In this document: positions 1 through 12,266 of the stretch, piece after piece | How positions within the stretch are numbered: the first letter of the stretch is position 1 | How the letters are laid out: every line of letters starts with the position of its first letter | Assembly: GCA_003024785.1 (NCBI GenBank) | Contig: PUQB01000601.1 | Span: 62,001-126,000, forward strand | Reading direction: 5' to 3' | DNA length: 64,000 nucleotides | Source: Selaginella tamariscina | Lineage: Eukaryota; Streptophyta; Lycopodiopsida; Selaginellales; Selaginellaceae | Made by a program: the position numbers and the translations under genes | The notes under the pieces: generated by a model | Databases searched by the model: none | What the model saw: only the letters and a program-made list of their open reading frames with translations | What the model was told of the DNA's origin: nothing

Positions 1-1020
1 AGCAGTTACATCATATTCGTTAGGAGTCATCTGAGTTGGTGATGCAGTTTGGTATTTACTTTCGAAGCCTTTTGCTTTGTGCAAACCCTAACATGCTAGG
101 TATGTTGTGGCTAACACTTCATCAAGACCTTATGGAGCTTGTACATGCATTAGCTCCAGTGACTCTTGACAATGTTCCACGGCTAGCACGACATATGAGA
201 CATTGCTTCTCCCACTGATAGCTTCATGTTCTTTAATTTCACTTCATGTTGGGGATGGTTCGGTTGATATTGTTGCTGCTCATGTATCAGCACAAGGTTG
301 GGGCCGTAGAAGTGGATGTGGACATGCAGTTTGTTATTGGGCATGTGATGAAGTTGGACACATGTATCGATGCTATCGGCATTTTTCCGATTGGTGTCCT
401 CCATTTGTGGGGTGGAGGCCTTGGTGCCAACAATGTTCGATTGGTGCTGCTATAGTGGAAGGTCTTAATGCAATGGATCTTTTGGGAAACAAAGAAATAC
501 ACGAGTAAAGAAGGGTCCTCATGCAAATAAGTTAGTGACCCCTTCCTTTCTTTTGCGGGTATCATTAAGGGATTCACTTGGTTCTAGTTCATCCAATTTT
601 TATTTTTCAAACTTAATTTAATAACACGACACATTTTATTTTCCTTTTAGTATTAGTTGATACAGGCTAGAGTTTGTCTTTTATTCCTTAATATATTGCT
701 ACATGTTACTGTCTTCATTTGCGTTGTGTAGTAGAATCAGTCTTCATTATACGACAATGGTCACATTCATGCTTGTTTGCAGGATGAGACTTACATTGTT
801 GTTTTTGTGGACAATTATGAACTTAAGCTTTAATCTTTTGCAGGTTGTGCTGAATCAAGATTCTTAATATGGATTGATTGACTCACAATCATGTCAAATA
901 TGATTTTGAAAAGTCTTCCTCTTGTTTGACTCTCTTTCATCTTTCTTCCATTCCTTTTTTATTTTACTTTGTTCATTTATTTATACTCATGAATTAACTT
1001 TTTTTTACTTAGACCATAAT
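1..1020 (+). mobile_element. Old Ty3/gypsy gag-protease fossil
   Basis: The plus strand carries a decayed C-terminal half of a Gag polyprotein, including a segment derived from a CCHC knuckle (ACDEVGHMYR, about 335-375). From there to about 1,020 it matches, in order, the protease-side part of the near-complete gypsy copy at 22,893-27,739, which lies on the opposite strand. Similarity then fades into AT-rich DNA. The left end runs off the window and no LTR is visible. Most differences from the younger copy are C-to-T or G-to-A. It is therefore an old, many-times broken member of the same family. Confidence 0.85.
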
Positions 1021-3900
1021 TTTTACTATTCATGAATAGTAAGCCCTAATTTTTAATATAAAATATATATATTATAATTCTTATAATGAATAAATTGAAA
1101 AAGTATTTATAAAATAAAGAATATAAAATTAAAGTTATATATTTGATTTAATTTAAAATCATTAAAAAATTATTATATAAATTAAAATTTAAACCATCAT
1201 AATTTATTTGGTAATTTAAACTACGATTTAAGTCAAAAATTATCAATCTTGTTTATACCTCTACTTTTATCACTTTACCTTTACTTATTATAATATTTCC
1301 TTTATACTCTTTCATTCCTTCTTTATATCCCTTAAATTATCATCGTGATGCTATCATTAATTAATTAAATAAGAAATATGTTGATCTTTTCAATTTTAAC
1401 TTGTCATTTGGGGTCAAGATTGTAACACATTAACGTATTTTAATTGAGGATGTTAAGTTAATCAAGGCACCTATTCAATATCGGTCACATAAGAAGCTCA
1501 AGATCTTCCAAATAAATATTAAAAAAATATTAAAGAAGGATGTTATTTAAAAGTTTTTGAATTATTGGGTGTGCGAACCTTATCTTGTGACAAAGACAAA
1601 TAAAAACATTATTATTTTAAATAATTTTCATAAATTATACTAAAAGGCTCAAACTTTAAAATGTAATTAAAAAAGATTAATTTAATATGTAGGATACAAA
1701 AGAAGTGAATGCTGAGATTTTTAATTTAATAACAAAAGTTTTAAAAATTGGATTGACCAAATTTTATAAATTAAACGATATGTCATTTATATTATGTTTG
1801 ACTTTTATGAGTTCTTATAGTTGAATATATTTTTAATGTAATTTAATTAAAAAAACCATTACAAATATTAATTAATAAATATAATTGATTTACCAATACA
1901 TGTTTTGTTTTCCAAATAGGATAAAGACTAAATTGGCCATGTTCATAAATTATATATGTGTGTGTGTAGGGGATTTACATGCAAATATAATAATATTGAA
2001 TAAGATAATTTATTAAATGACATGAAGAAGCTGGATACTTATTATTCTCCTTTTAATGTACATGCGATTTTAACGGAACATAACTTTCCTCTTCTTGTTA
2101 ATCAAAATAATAACTTTAAGAATTTAGTGAATAACCAAAATAATATTGTACTTAATTCCATTGTTAAATATGAAGACTTACATGTCTTTATTTTATAAGA
2201 ATGACACTTTAATGATTTGTTTAATTATTTGAATAAAAGATCATGGAGTGAGCCCATCATTTTACCTCATTCAAAATTATAATAATTTTAAAAATTATAT
2301 TTAAACCTAATATAAATTCCCTTTCAAAAGGTGTACACACATTTTTTATTGTTTTTTATTTATTTTTTCAAATTTATGTCATAAAGAACATTTATAATTT
2401 ATAAAGTATGTGATTGTTAACAAAAATTATAGTAATATCATGAATTAAATAAATAAAACACAAAATTAATATTATTTTATAAATTTTGAAAAATTTAAAG
2501 AAAATCATGTATTTTGCACAATATTTTTTCATGTTTTGTGTTTATAATAATATATATATTCAATATAATAGCTATAGTCAAAATTACTTAATGTTTCTTT
2601 ATAATTATGGATAAGTTAATGTTTTGATATTCAATTAAAATCATTTAAATATGTATTAAATTAATTAAAAATAATTTAATTTTTAAATTATTTAAAATAC
2701 AACAAAAAAGAATATATTAATATATAAGTTACATAAGTAAATAGTCTTCAATTAATTTTAATTTCATTAATGATTCAAACCTTTTTAAAATGTTTATTAT
2801 ATTACAAATCCAAGTTTGTCCTTTTAATATTATGCATACCTTAAAAATATGCATTACCAAATTTGATTAAAGAATTTTAAATCCATATTAATGTCTTTGT
2901 TCATATTTTATTATAATACTTTATAAAGTATTGGTATTAAATAAAATATAAATGAGGATTTAATTTTCATTATTAAAATATTTAATTAATTAATTTTTAA
3001 AGTTTCAACAATGTGTTTGATTGAGTATGTAACTATTAAATAAGATGATCATTTCTTCATTTATAAACTTTTTAATTAAACACTAATATAATATAATAAA
3101 GACAATCGTTCATTTATTATGATTATATATATTATTGAGAATCTTTTGTATCAAATGTTAACAATTAAAAAAACTTATTTGTAACATGTTTAGTTTGTAA
3201 TGAATTCATGAATAACACAAACAACTTTAGCATACTTGTTTAATAATCATATACTTTGTAAATTATAAAGTGAATAATATAATCAATAAATATGTCATAA
3301 TTACAACATCAAAACTTATTTTTAAACATTTTAAATTTTTAAAAACTTAAACTAAATATTTGAAAAATATTCAAATAAGAGTTGATTCAAAAACATTTTT
3401 CAAATTTAAGAACAATACATTTATTTAAATTTAAATGTGTTTCTAATTTTACAAAAGTCATTAATAAAAACTAAATCATAATTTTAAACCATCCATATAT
3501 TCTTTTAAAATCGTTTTAAGAAGAGTTTAAAAGAATGTTAAACTTCACTATTTTTTCCTTTTAAAATCATGTACCTTAATTATTATTATTAAATATAAGT
3601 GTAATCTATATAGAAAGGTACATGTATGTACTAGAACTTCAAGAGTATTGGTTTTAACCATGTCTATCTAAATATTATCTAAATATTTCTTTTAATTTCC
3701 TTTAGTTAACATTATGAAATAAATATATTATGATCAAACCTATAATCTTTAAAGATTTCACATTAAAATATTTAGTTTTTACACGAAGTACGAACATATA
3801 TTAAGAATATTCTTTAGAGTTAGGGTTCTTAGACAAACATATACATAAATGTGCTTATATACATTATGTATATACTCATATACTGATACAAGTAGAGAGA
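1021..3900. other. AT-rich intergenic stretch
   Basis: About 2.9 kb of very AT-rich DNA with poly-A/T tracts and no open frame of note. The only structure seen is one copy of a dispersed repeat at 2,018-2,285. No RNA gene or conserved coding segment was recognised. Confidence 0.7.
2018..2285 (+). repeat. Dispersed repeat A, copy 1
   Basis: This stretch matches 35,010-35,330 in the same orientation. Shared blocks begin GACATGAAGAAGCTGGATAC and later include TTCCATTGTTAAATATGAAG and AATGACACTTTAATG. The copy here is more AT-rich than the second one, as if older or more deaminated. No family was recognised and no coding capacity is evident. Confidence 0.6.
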
Positions 3901-3923
3901 GATGTACTCACAGTTTAATAATT

Positions 3924-4424
3924 CTATGCAGTTGCAAACATATTAGAGAGGACAACATAAGGAGTGGCCTTATCATCATCCCCAATATCTCCCATAAAAT
4001 CCCCACCTTCAACAACAATAATCTTCTCCGCAGCACGACGGGCACGGATAGTATCCCCATGAATCCCACAAGCACACAGAAGCGTCCTCCATGAAACCAC
4101 GTCAGCCTCAAACGGCATACTCTCAATAAGCTCTTCAGCTCTCTCCAGTTGCCCAGACCTTCCCAACAAATCGACCATGCATATGTAGTGATCCATAGAA
4201 TATTCTTGCTCGTATATCCCTCGCATATCCTCGAATATCTCCATCCCAGTTTTAAGTAATCCCTTGTGACTACACGCTGAGAGTACACACAGGAAGGTTA
4301 TCTCGTTTGGATCCTCCCCTTCGTTAATCATCTCTCTGTACGTATCCAAACCTTGCTGTGGGTGACCATTTTGAGCACAAGCAGATATCAATCCATTCCT
4401 ATACACAACAAATTAGTCATATGT

Positions 4425-4486
<62 letters not shown>

Positions 4487-5976
4487 AACAAAAAAAAAAA
4501 CAAAAAAAAACTTACCATGCAACTACGTCCCTTGTGGAGTTGGTCCTGAAGATCTGTCTTGCAGAATCAAGACAACCACATTTCGCATAGAGGTTAACAA
4601 CGACACTAACCATAGTCGGATCCGAACCCAACACATCTCCTGAGCGAGCTTATATATGAGGTTACCAATCACCAGCGCTTTAAGATGCACACATGCGTCG
4701 AGAACTATAACAAAGCACACCCTGTTTGCTTGGACGCCATTGAGATCCATTAACCTGAAGAGCTTAAGTGCTTCATGCATTTCCCCTCTCTCGGCATATG
4801 CCTCAAGCATCCTGCACCACGCGACCACGTCTTTGTCCGGCATCCGATTGAACAAACACCTTGCTTGGTCCATGTCATTGTCCTGTATATAAGCACTGAC
4901 CAGAGATGTCCATGAAATAACATCCTTACTCGTCATGTTATCGAAGAGCTCCCTTGCTTCCTGGAGATGAACACTCTGTGCATACCCAGATATCATTGAG
5001 TTGCATGTAGCAGTATTACGGAGATTAAGAGGCATTCTCTCAAAGAGCTCTCTCGCGTCTCTCATTGCTCCGAGTCTAGCATATCCAGTTATCATAGACG
5101 TCCACGACACAGCATTCCGACTAGGCATCTCCTCAAAGAAAGACCTGGCTTCTTGCATATCCCCCTTCTGGGTATACCCTGTAACCATCGCGGTCCATGA
5201 AACGACATCCGGTTGGGGGATCTTCTCAAAGAACTCTCTTGCTAGATGAAGTTCTTCAATCTGTCCGTACCCTCCTATCATTGAGTTCCAGGAAATCATG
5301 TTCTTCTGAGGCATTTCTCAAAGAAAACACTCGCTTCCTGCATATGCCCGTATTGGGCAAATGCTGCAAGCAATGCATTCCAGGAACTCACGTCCGACAT
5401 GGGAACTCTATGGAAGACCAGTTTAGCGCTATCGACGTCTCCATTAGCAACAAACGCAGAGAGAAGAGAATTATAGCTTGTTACTGTTTTCTCAGGCATT
5501 GAATCGAAGATGAACTTGGCTTGATACACTTGCCCCTTCTGGGCATATGCAGAAACCATGGTATTCCACGACAAGGAATCCCACTGTGGCATTCTTTCGA
5601 ACAGATTCTCGGCTTCTGAGATGCTCCAGTTCTGTGCAAATGCAGCCATCATTGAATTCCATGAGACTTCATTCCGGGAAGGCATTGAAATGAAGAGCTT
5701 CCATGAATTCTGCATTTGCCCATTCCTGGCATAGCTGCGAGCATGATTGTATACGAGAATACATTCCTGTCTGCGATTGTTTCGAACACCCATCTCGCTT
5801 CGGTGATGCATCCGCAGTTGCCATACATTTGTACGAGAAGATTTCCCAGGAATGTGGAGGCGTCGTGTCCGGATTGTCTGAGTTTTTGGTGGAGATGTTT
5901 GCCTGCTGATAATGATTTGTCATTTGCATACTTTCGAAGTTGGGAACCGTATATTCTACAAGCTTGCTTGGTTTAG
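3924..5976 (-). CDS. PLS/E-type pentatricopeptide repeat protein (frame changes present)
   Basis: The minus strand encodes a long run of PPR motifs of the MPSRNEVSWNSMMAAFAQ and MPDKDVVAW type. It ends with an E-like region (GRSGQLERAEELIESMPFEA, then YVVLSNMFATA and a stop). Such proteins bind organelle transcripts and guide RNA editing or processing. A short intron at 4,399-4,515 has a clean donor (CATG|GTAAGT) and acceptor (TGTATAG|GAATGG). It keeps frame across DVVAW|NGLISACAQ and is filled with (GT)n(GA)n on the sense strand. The N-terminal part reads YGSQLRKYANDKSLSAGKHL, but no in-frame ATG was found before a stop near 5,980. Three single-base frame changes (near 5,730, 5,311 and 4,635) each fit loss of one base from a homopolymer. 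It may be a pseudogene or a consensus artefact. Confidence 0.75.
4433..4490. repeat. Compound (CT)n(CA)n microsatellite in PPR intron
   Basis: A (TC)n run followed directly by (AC)n lies inside the 117-bp intron of the PPR gene. On the sense strand this reads (GT)n then (GA)n, the same order seen in the compound arrays at 38.3, 41.6, 42.6, 47.4 and 59.8 kb. Confidence 0.9.
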
Positions 5977-5979
5977 CCA

Positions 5980-8900
5980 GAGCAAAGTTTTGATTTAAAT
6001 AAATTTATGTATTAAAAGTATAATCTTAATAATTATATTTATAAATTTAAATCATTATTAATATAATTTTATTTTAAAAAATAAAAATGAAAAAGACCTT
6101 CGTTAATGTATACATGATTTGGTATATCGTTAAGTATATTTATTTTTCCTGATTTTTATATTGATTAATTAATTAAGTTTTAATTAATTATTATTAATAC
6201 AAAAGGGTTGTTTAATCATCCCTCAAAATTTAACTGATCCAATTAAAACATATATAATGCATTAAAGTTTTATTATTTTAAATATAAACATATTATTAAT
6301 ATATTATAATTCAATGAAAACGTATTCTGAAACATTTGTAAAGAATACATGATAAATAAATTTAAATTTTTTCTTTAAGAACTCTTGTGAACATATAAAT
6401 GACACACGTGTTATATATTTTAAACTTATATATTTATCGAAAAATAAAGTGTAAATATAATTAACTTCATGTTGTAGGATTTTATATTATTCTTAATAAA
6501 TTATTAGGAGGATCAATATTGAATCTAAATTTAAACATTTTATATATAATTAAAAGAAGTTATGAGAATTATTTTTGATTAATAAACATTGATAATTCAA
6601 TTTAAAGATATCGAGAAAAAAAAGAGTGTGTTTATTATTAATTACAAATAAACTCATTAATTATATTTATTAGAAATAAAAATTATTTTTGATAAGAAAA
6701 ATTCCATACTCATTTTATAAACATTTTAAATAAAAAAAATTATAGATATTTTTATTATAATATAAATATATTTTAAAGATAGAATGCTAAAATTTTGTAA
6801 GTTTAAACATAAATATTATAAAACTAACATTATGTAGAAATCACAGAGTTTATATTTATTATATATTATAATAAATAATATATGCATGTGTAGGTGTAGG
6901 TGCACCCGTGTGTATGACTTATTTACATCCATATGTATATATTATTTAGATATATGTGTTTATAAAAATCCGTAGGAAAGGATAATTTGAGAATATCAAC
7001 TGTTTATGTTTATAAGTCAAATATAACAACTTTGTCTTATTATATTTAAGTAATATATTATAAAATATATATAAATAAAATAATTATATAAATCTTTATT
7101 TTTATCAATCCAACTCAACACACCATAAGTTATACATCTTAATTTAATATAATTCATTTCCCAAGTAATATTTAAGTTAAGTACTTAATCTTGTAAAATT
7201 TAGGTAATTACAATCTAAGGATTTTAAATCAATAACTAATTAAATATAAATCTGATATCTAATTAATTTTCATTTTTATAACAGTATTTCACATGATATA
7301 GAGTAATAGGTTAAAATTGTTAAGGAAGTTATATTATTAAATTAATTAAACTTTCAAATTAAAAAATATGTCTATATAACAATAATTTAAATTAATAGTT
7401 TAAAATGTAATATTAAGATAATATGATATTTCTAAAAGGTGTTGAAAATTAAGATTCATAATTTAAAAAATTAAGCTTATTTTAAACTTTATTTATAATT
7501 TTTTATATTGGCTATAGAAACAAAGCTAAATGAATTTTAAACCCTAAAAAATTATTTACCTTTAAAGCATAAAAATACACTAAACTTTTATCATAATCTT
7601 TAAGAAAATTTTAAAAATCCTTACAAATTATATAAAGTAATTAAGTATATTTAATATAAGTTCTTATTAATTTGAAGTAGCTTTAAAATATTATATATTA
7701 TGATATTTAATTATTAAAAGTGTTCACATTTTTACTTTTCTTTATAAAAATACTTAACTTAATTTATAATATTCATAAACAATTTAATAATTAATAAAAT
7801 ATATTAACTAATTTAAAATTACATGATAAAATATATTTCATTGACTTAGTCAATTATTCTTAAATTAATGACACTAAAGGATACATAATATTGTCACACT
7901 CCTATATAATAATAATGAATAAATATCTCTGTTTAATTAAAATAATTATTAAGGACATTATTTAAGTTGAATAAGATAATTCAATAATAAAAAATTTCAT
8001 TAGCATAACATTAAAGTAACATATGTTATTATTCATGTATGTCATTGATGAGTTTAACGTCTTAGCTGCCTCCATAAAATATTCAATAACCTAATAATTA
8101 TTAATATTAAGTAAAAATCACAAGAAGATTAACCATAATACAATACTATATATATTTCTAAAATAGAATCACTTTTGTTCAGTGTTAACATTAATTTTAT
8201 TTATTCTTGGAGCGATTGTGTTGCTTTGCAATAGGGATAAGTGATGATGTCTTAAATTTCTTACTTGTGAGTTAAGTATAAATAAATATTGCATGTTTAT
8301 ATAATATCAATCTTATATTTTAAATTTAAATAATATTAGAGTGTTAACATCTTATCCATCCTATTAATAAAATATGAATTGACTTATGTTATAAATGTAT
8401 TGACTTTTGAATTTATATCAATTTTATATATTACTTTGACTTAATTGAGTAATATTTTGTAGTGTTATTTAAAGTTAAAATAGTTAATTCGTATTCAAAA
8501 AATTATTATTTTTCATAATTAATATCTTAACATAAATTTAATATTAGAAAATAAATAATTTGTTTATACATCTCTTACAAAGCACTTTTAAAAATGTTCA
8601 TATACATACTTAAATATTTTAGGATAAATATATTGATTGCACTTAAATAATACATATTAAATTAATACAAACACTTAAAAGTTTCATATTTTTTATTTAA
8701 GAAAATAAAATAATAATTATATGTAAATATAAATAAAAGTGCATTATCTGATATGTAGTTGAAAAAAGTGAAACACCATAACCTAAATTTATATTAGAAG
8801 AAAAAGAAACCAATCGAAACATAAAATATAAATAAATAAATATAAATATTTAAGTATATGTTAAAAAATATCCAACAATGGAGATATGTAAAAATTTTGT

Positions 8901-9900
8901 TTTGAAAATTAATAATAATAAAAATATCTAATATAAATAAGTTATATTATTTGTATATGTCTTAAAAACTGTATATATTTAACAGTTTTATGCTTTCAAA
9001 ATACTTACTTATTTGAAATTTCTTTAAAATAATTGTAATGACAATTTTGATAAAGGAGAAGTTATTAAATTAGTATCCTGATTTTAACTTTGAACATCTC
9101 ATCTCATCTATTATTAACATATCATTTTATATTTATTATAAACATAATTAATATTTAGTTATCTTCACTAATTTAATAATTTGATTATTAATATTCCTAG
9201 ATTTTTATATATAATTTTAAAATACAAAGTATATAAATCTATGTGTTGGTGTGTGATAAAATGAATAGACATATTAAACATACACACACACATATATGGT
9301 AAATTCTAAAATTTAGAATTTGAAAACATAACCAATCAAATATTTAATTAACAATTTATAACAAATATAATTTTCTTAAATTTTAATGTATTATATCATA
9401 CTTATATATTTAATTTTACAAGTATATCCAATTATAATGATTATTTCTTATCTACATAATTTTTTATTTAGTAGCATATGCATGTTATACCAGATGAAGA
9501 TTATTAAAATATAAATTTATTAAACTAGAGTTTTACATGTAATATTAATATTAAAAGATTTTACTTAGTAAAGATGGTAACAAGATTTGTTTATACAATT
9601 AGTAAAAGATTTCACAAGTAAATAATTCATTTTATTAAGAATATACTTCATACTTTCCTACATTTATATTCATCAATAATATGATTATATTATTTATATT
9701 GTATTCTTAATTATCTATTACAAAACTAAACTTTATTAACAAATTTAGTATAAATTATATCTGAACATGAGAAATTGTCTACAGTACGTGTACGTGTGTA
9801 AACACAGGTTCATATATATATTATATATTATATATATATATAAATATACAAATCATATTATTTTGGATGAACCATGGTTTTTTTTATATATTTAGGCATA
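5980..9900. other. AT-rich intergenic stretch
   Basis: Nearly 4 kb of AT-rich sequence upstream of the PPR gene. No open frame, conserved coding segment, RNA gene or clear repeat structure was recognised, apart from short (AT)n and (AC)n runs. Confidence 0.7.
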
Positions 9901-9958
9901 CATACATGTTCAACCTTTGGGAAGAGCAAGGCTGCTGGAGCTAGTGAAGAAGTTGTCT

Positions 9959-10546
9959 TTACTGTGTGCAGCATCGTCCAGCAATACTTGCGAATCTTAC
10001 ACAGCGATTGGCAGCCTCCTGCATTGAGGGCCGCTCATGTCTAGACGGGGCTGCACATCGGAATGCCAGCTCAGCTAGCCTATCCACCGTTGATGCTATC
10101 TCCGGTAGCTCTCCACTTCGGATCAGTATGTCCAATGTGTCACCCTTTCGAACTTCCTCCAAGCCTAACAGAAGACACACATGCGATTACACATATGTCT
10201 GTGCCACAACTCTCTCTCTCTCTCTCTCTCTCCTCTCTTACACACCACACACACAATAAACATACACTTCCACATCGTTTCCTTATTGTGGCGGTGTGTA
10301 TATGTATGTATACTATATGTGTATATATATCTAATTAAAAACGATTTAGTAATAATAATTATATGTACGTATGGACTGTTAGAGCTCCGTGAGGTCGGTG
10401 TTGATCAGAAAGTTAAACAACACAACGTCATGTATAGATATTAATCCATATTATTTAGCAAACATAATATCAGAACTGAAGTCTACATTAAGAAAACTAT
10501 CTTCACACATACATAATTACCCATACACACACAGATTACACAGATA

Positions 10547-10596
<50 letters not shown>

Positions 10597-11578
10597 AATA
10601 TCCATACCCAGCGGATGGTGATCCTCTCTTCTCCCAAGCGTTTCAGCTCCATCAGCAGAGAGAGTCTCCAACAGAACGATTCCAAAAGAATATACGTCAC
10701 TCTTAGGTGTCAGCTTACGTGTGTACAAATACTCTGGGTCCAAATATCCAGCTGTACCCTTGACTTCTGTCGACACGTGTGTTGCGTCTGAGTCCATTAT
10801 ACCAACCCTTGAAAAACCGAAGTCTGTCACCTTCGCTCGGTATGTGTTAGTTAGGAGTATGTTGGAAGATTTCACGTCTCGGTGTATAATTGGCTCGTCT
10901 GTCAAACACACATGCAGTCGTATACGTATGGATCTCTCTCTCAACTAACCGGATCTCTCTCTCTCAACTAACCTGAATAGTGGTGGAGGTATGTCAAGGC
11001 GTGAGCCACGTCAATTAATATATCCAGCCGTGTCCCAAACGGTAAAATGGTCCTCTTTCACCTGCAATGTTTACTGATCTTATACGTGTAACACACACAC
11101 ACACACACACATGTTTATCTACAGATGTCCATATAGAAGTATGCATATATGCATCATACTTTTAAGCATATGGATGACACACACACTCACTGGTTACCAT
11201 CAAGGTGCTCACGCAGATTGCCGTTAGGAACATACTCAACTACGAGAGCACGGTCATCCTTAGAATCTGAATAGCTGAAAAGTCTCACAAGATTAAGATG
11301 CTCCACCTTAGAAAGCATATTCAATTCACTCTTGAACTCTGAATGCCTTGCCTCAAATGCATGCTACAACCAGCAAATCGTTATGCAGTGTGTGTGTGTG
11401 TCTCACACACACACACACACCTTTTTGGCCCGTTTAACAGCAATAGAAGTACCATCCGGCAGATTTCCATGGTAAACAGTTGCAAAACCTCCTTGACCAA
11501 TCTTTCGTGAAGGTGAAAAATTGCCTGTAGCTTGGCTTATCTCTCTGTGTTTAAATTCCACTGCTCCATCTCACCCTT
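9959..11578 (-). CDS. Calmodulin-binding receptor-like cytoplasmic kinase (CRCK-like)
   Basis: Five minus-strand exons give a Ser/Thr kinase domain with close similarity in order to the plant CRCK family: 11,56x-11,421 (glycine loop GQGGFATVY and AVKRAKK), 11,363-11,198 ([28 protein letters not shown]), 11,061-10,973 ([13 protein letters not shown]), 10,898-10,608 (HRDVKSSN catalytic loop, [25 protein letters not shown]) and from about 10,167 to 9,959 ([20 protein letters not shown]). All kinase landmark residues are present, so the domain looks catalytically competent. Several exons need one-base frame adjustments, mostly at homopolymers, and the true C-terminus probably runs past 9,959 in another frame ([12 protein letters not shown]). 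A possible first exon starts at an ATG at 12,053 but is not proven. The donor at 10,972 has a tandemly duplicated copy about 20 bp further into the intron. Confidence 0.85.
10561..10592. repeat. (TA)n(GA)n microsatellite in kinase intron
   Basis: A short (TA)n run followed by (GA)n lies just inside the intron that follows the HRD/DFG exon of the kinase gene. Confidence 0.8.
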
Positions 11579-11633
11579 CTCCACATTCACTGTGCATGTA
11601 ATAGTGTAGATGTATATATGTAACCATACTCCG

Positions 11634-11653
11634 CCCCGGCCCGTGAGCCGGGG
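11634..11653. other. GC-rich perfect hairpin
   Basis: CCCCGGC, a six-base spacer CCGTGA, then GCCGGGG form a perfect 7-bp all-GC stem. It lies in AT-rich DNA just upstream of the kinase-domain exons, in what would be an intron or leader. Function unknown. Confidence 0.6.
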
Positions 11654-12094
11654 GACGATATACATGTATATAAAGTAAAAGGAAACATTTATCTTGGACA
11701 ATAACTTACAGGTAATCTCCTTCAGAGAACTAGCTTTGTACTCTTATGCTGCGAACTGAAGCAGGAAAAATGGTCTTTATACACAGAAAGCCCCTAATTG
11801 CTGTTCATATAAACAAATCACACATGAATTCATACATAAAACATACACGCTCACATGTAATTTGATATATGTTGTATGTATCATCGCTCTCTAGAGTGAC
11901 CCAAGCTCATCTCTCCAATTCTTCAGCATCCATGTTCTATACAATTATATGTGATGAGAGAGAGTACCTGTGAGAGTTAGCAAAGACCCAAGATCCGAAT
12001 TCAACTTCTATCTGCAGAGCTATCACGCAAAAACTGTGTTGTAATACTCCCATCTTGAAGTCCCCTCATAAATGTGACTTGCACCTAAGCAGTG

Positions 12095-12266
12095 TTATCC
12101 CCACTAATCCCAATTATGGGGAAAATGAGATCCCATTTTATGGGAGTTGATGCTTTATACTGCTGGTTCAAGGGACTTGAACAATCCCCTGCTCCATACC
12201 TTACTGATGGGATGAGACGGGATGGGATCCCATCTTGGTGCTGGAATATGGGATCTGAGGGGATAA
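12095..12266. mobile_element. Small MITE with ~17-bp terminal inverted repeats
   Basis: TTATCCCCACTAATCCC at 12,095-12,111 is inverted as GGGATCTGAGGGGATAA at 12,250-12,266. The inside is full of GGGAT/ATCCC motifs, including the palindrome GATGGGATCCCATC. This is the make-up of a ~170-bp non-autonomous DNA transposon. Target-site duplications were not convincing. The PPR gene's stop codon (12,201-12,203) lies inside it. Confidence 0.55.

Noticed and set aside
6000-9900. Centromeric or organellar origin of the long AT-rich stretches
   Set aside because: No satellite period and no organelle gene or RNA recognised; ordinary AT-rich intergenic DNA fits.
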